From the NCBI GenBank assembly GCA_025655555.1, contig JAHXIQ010000001.1, forward strand, positions 372,001 to 436,000: a stretch of DNA of 64,000 nucleotides, given 5' to 3'. Made by a program: the position numbers and the translations under genes. Source of the stretch: Candidatus Thiodiazotropha sp. (ex Myrtea sp. 'scaly one' KF741663). Lineage in GTDB: Bacteria; Pseudomonadota; Gammaproteobacteria; Chromatiales; Chromatiaceae. The notes under the pieces are model-generated. The model saw only the letters and a program-made list of their open reading frames with translations. It searched no databases and was not told the DNA's origin. Of this stretch, positions 63,175 to 64,000 are shown in pieces; position 1 is the first letter of the stretch; the number at the start of each line of letters is the position of its first letter.

Positions 63175-63887
63175 CAGCGTCCCTTGATTATCCAGTTGGC
63201 GTAGCCGTAGAGGGTCTCGACGCCCTCACCTCCCTGCCGACCGGTGACTTCCGACAGGAAATCCGCCAGCTCTTCTTTGCGGTCTTGAGTCAGGTGCTCG
63301 GCCCTCTCACTGAATGCCAGCAGTGTCAGTTGTTCATCCTCGGAGAGATCCAGAGGGGGTTTCTCCACCACATCCGTTGGCGTCTTTGTACGTCCCCGGC
63401 TCTCATCCCGATAGACCACTAAGGTCCCTGCCGCCAGATCACCCAGTCGCTTGAACTCCCGATTGATCAGCATGGTAACCAGCCCGGTCGCATAGAGAAA
63501 CGGCAGAAAATCAGCAGTTCTGAGCAAGTTGCGAATAACGGAGGCCGCTGGCGTTACCGGGGTGCCATTGTCCTGGATGACTAGAATACCCATCATCCGC
63601 TTACCCGGTGTGGCGCCGTTCTGCAGTTCGAAAATCACCGGGTAGAACCACTCGATGAGAAAGAAGCCGATCAGCAGAATTGCCATACCCACGCCACCGA
63701 AGAGTGCGAGTATCACAGACAGGACCAGATAGAGCAGACTCCGGATGAGGGCATCGATGGCCCAGGCAGAGGCGCGGACAATCGGACCTGCAAGGCGGAA
63801 TTCCAGCCTGACACCCTCGGGAATCTCGTAGAACCCGAGCGTATCGATTGGCGCGGTAGCGCCCCCTTCGCTGATGTGTTCTTCCAT
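63174..63887 (-). CDS. RDD family membrane protein
   Basis: The 237-residue protein has an RDD domain: GPIVRASAWAIDALIRSLLYLVLSVILAL (the R.(A).(A)(I)D..(I) pattern, about 34-62), IEWFYPVIFELQNGATPGKRMMGILVIQDNG (about 85-115, with the GATPGKR motif) and a C-terminal cytoplasmic tail. RDD proteins are thought to be transporters in some bacteria. It overlaps the SpoIIM-like gene by 1 bp and starts 18 bp after the stop of the partial gene at the right edge. Confidence 0.92.
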   Translation of the reverse strand: MEEHISEGGATAPIDTLGFYEIPEGVRLEFRLAGPIVRASAWAIDALIRSLLYLVLSVILALFGGVGMAILLIGFFLIEWFYPVIFELQNGATPGKRMMGILVIQDNGTPVTPAASVIRNLLRTADFLPFLYATGLVTMLINREFKRLGDLAAGTLVVYRDESRGRTKTPTDVVEKPPLDLSEDEQLTLLAFSERAEHLTQDRKEELADFLSEVTGRQGGEGVETLYGYANWIIKGR

Positions 63888-63905
63888 GCCTTACAGGCTA
63901 GTCCA

Positions 63906-64000
63906 TCAGCTGTAGTAGATATCCCGGTAGGCGCTATAGACAGATGCAGTCAGTACCGGCATGACTACCAGCAAACCCAACCCGAAAGGTATAGATCCGA
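63906..64000 (-). CDS. Membrane protein, C-terminal 30 residues only
   Basis: The minus strand reads GSIPFGLGLLVVMPVLTASV followed by YSAYRDIYYS and a TGA. This end, a hydrophobic segment followed by (S/A)YRDI(F/Y), is typical of BPSS1780-like integral membrane proteins and similar glycerophosphoryl-type membrane domains. The rest lies beyond the window. It would be the first visible gene of the RDD-SpoIIM-DUF4129-MoxR operon. Confidence 0.5.
   Translation of the reverse strand, partial: GSIPFGLGLLVVMPVLTASVYSAYRDIYYS

Noticed and set aside
1-64000. CRISPR arrays, rRNA genes or insertion sequences
   Set aside because: No regularly spaced repeats, rRNA-like sequence or transposase reading frames were seen.

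Overview
The window looks like chromosomal DNA of a flagellated gammaproteobacterium. The evidence is a gammaproteobacterial rpsP-rimM-trmD order beside ffh, a complete set of flg genes with FlgM/FlgN, CheV and an enteric/Pseudomonas-like FliDST block, pssA-leuA linkage, and sucAB. An arsenosugar cluster and Rieske-fused enzymes would fit an environmental or sulfur-oxidising (Chromatiales/Sedimenticola-like) lineage, but that placement is inference. Most of the host DNA is moderately GC-rich; three stretches (about 34.4-41.1 kb, 52.5-53.2 kb and some intergenic pieces) are clearly AT-rich.

Layout. 0-3 kb: translation and secretion genes on the minus strand (trmD partial, rimM, rpsP, ffh). 3.1-3.9 kb: a YpjD/CcsA-type membrane protein. 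3.9-16 kb: late flagellar genes on the minus strand (fliT, fliS, fliD, flaG, flagellin, flgL, K, J, I, H, G, F). 16-24.7 kb: a non-flagellar block that separates flgF from flgE. It holds small enzymes (TrmO-like, PmtA-like, alkyltransferase-like) and a four-gene plus-strand operon: Rieske-FMN glutamate-synthase-like protein, Rieske-TPP enzyme, Na+/H+ antiporter and DUF5996 protein. 24.8-31.4 kb: flgE, D, C, B, cheR and cheV (minus), then flgA, M, N (plus). Recognisable sigma-54 sites precede flgB, flgF, fliD and flgA, and sigma-28 sites precede flagellin, cheV and flgM, so the flagellar hierarchy can be read directly from the DNA.

31.5-33.8 kb is an arsenosugar cluster (two glycosyltransferases and ArsS). 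At 34,444-41,197 lies an integrative element of about 6.7 kb in tRNA-Arg(CCT). A 53-bp direct repeat (5' tRNA part) marks both ends. The element carries a tyrosine recombinase, a small exported protein, a protein with polymerase-like motifs A/B/C, a D12-class adenine methyltransferase and a 771-residue PD-(D/E)XK-DGQHR fusion protein. This is the best candidate in the window for an undescribed system, most likely modification-based defence, possibly with its own replication protein.

After the element come an SNase-fold protein, a DUF2934 protein, sucA-sucB, class I fumarase, an AcuI-type reductase, prfC and a SprA-like HExxH protein. An AT-rich membrane gene then abuts a 140-bp Rhs/YD-repeat relic. 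The last part is rimI-udg-leuA-pssA and a six-gene MoxR/DUF58/DUF4350/DUF4129/SpoIIM/RDD operon, with a partial membrane gene at the right edge.
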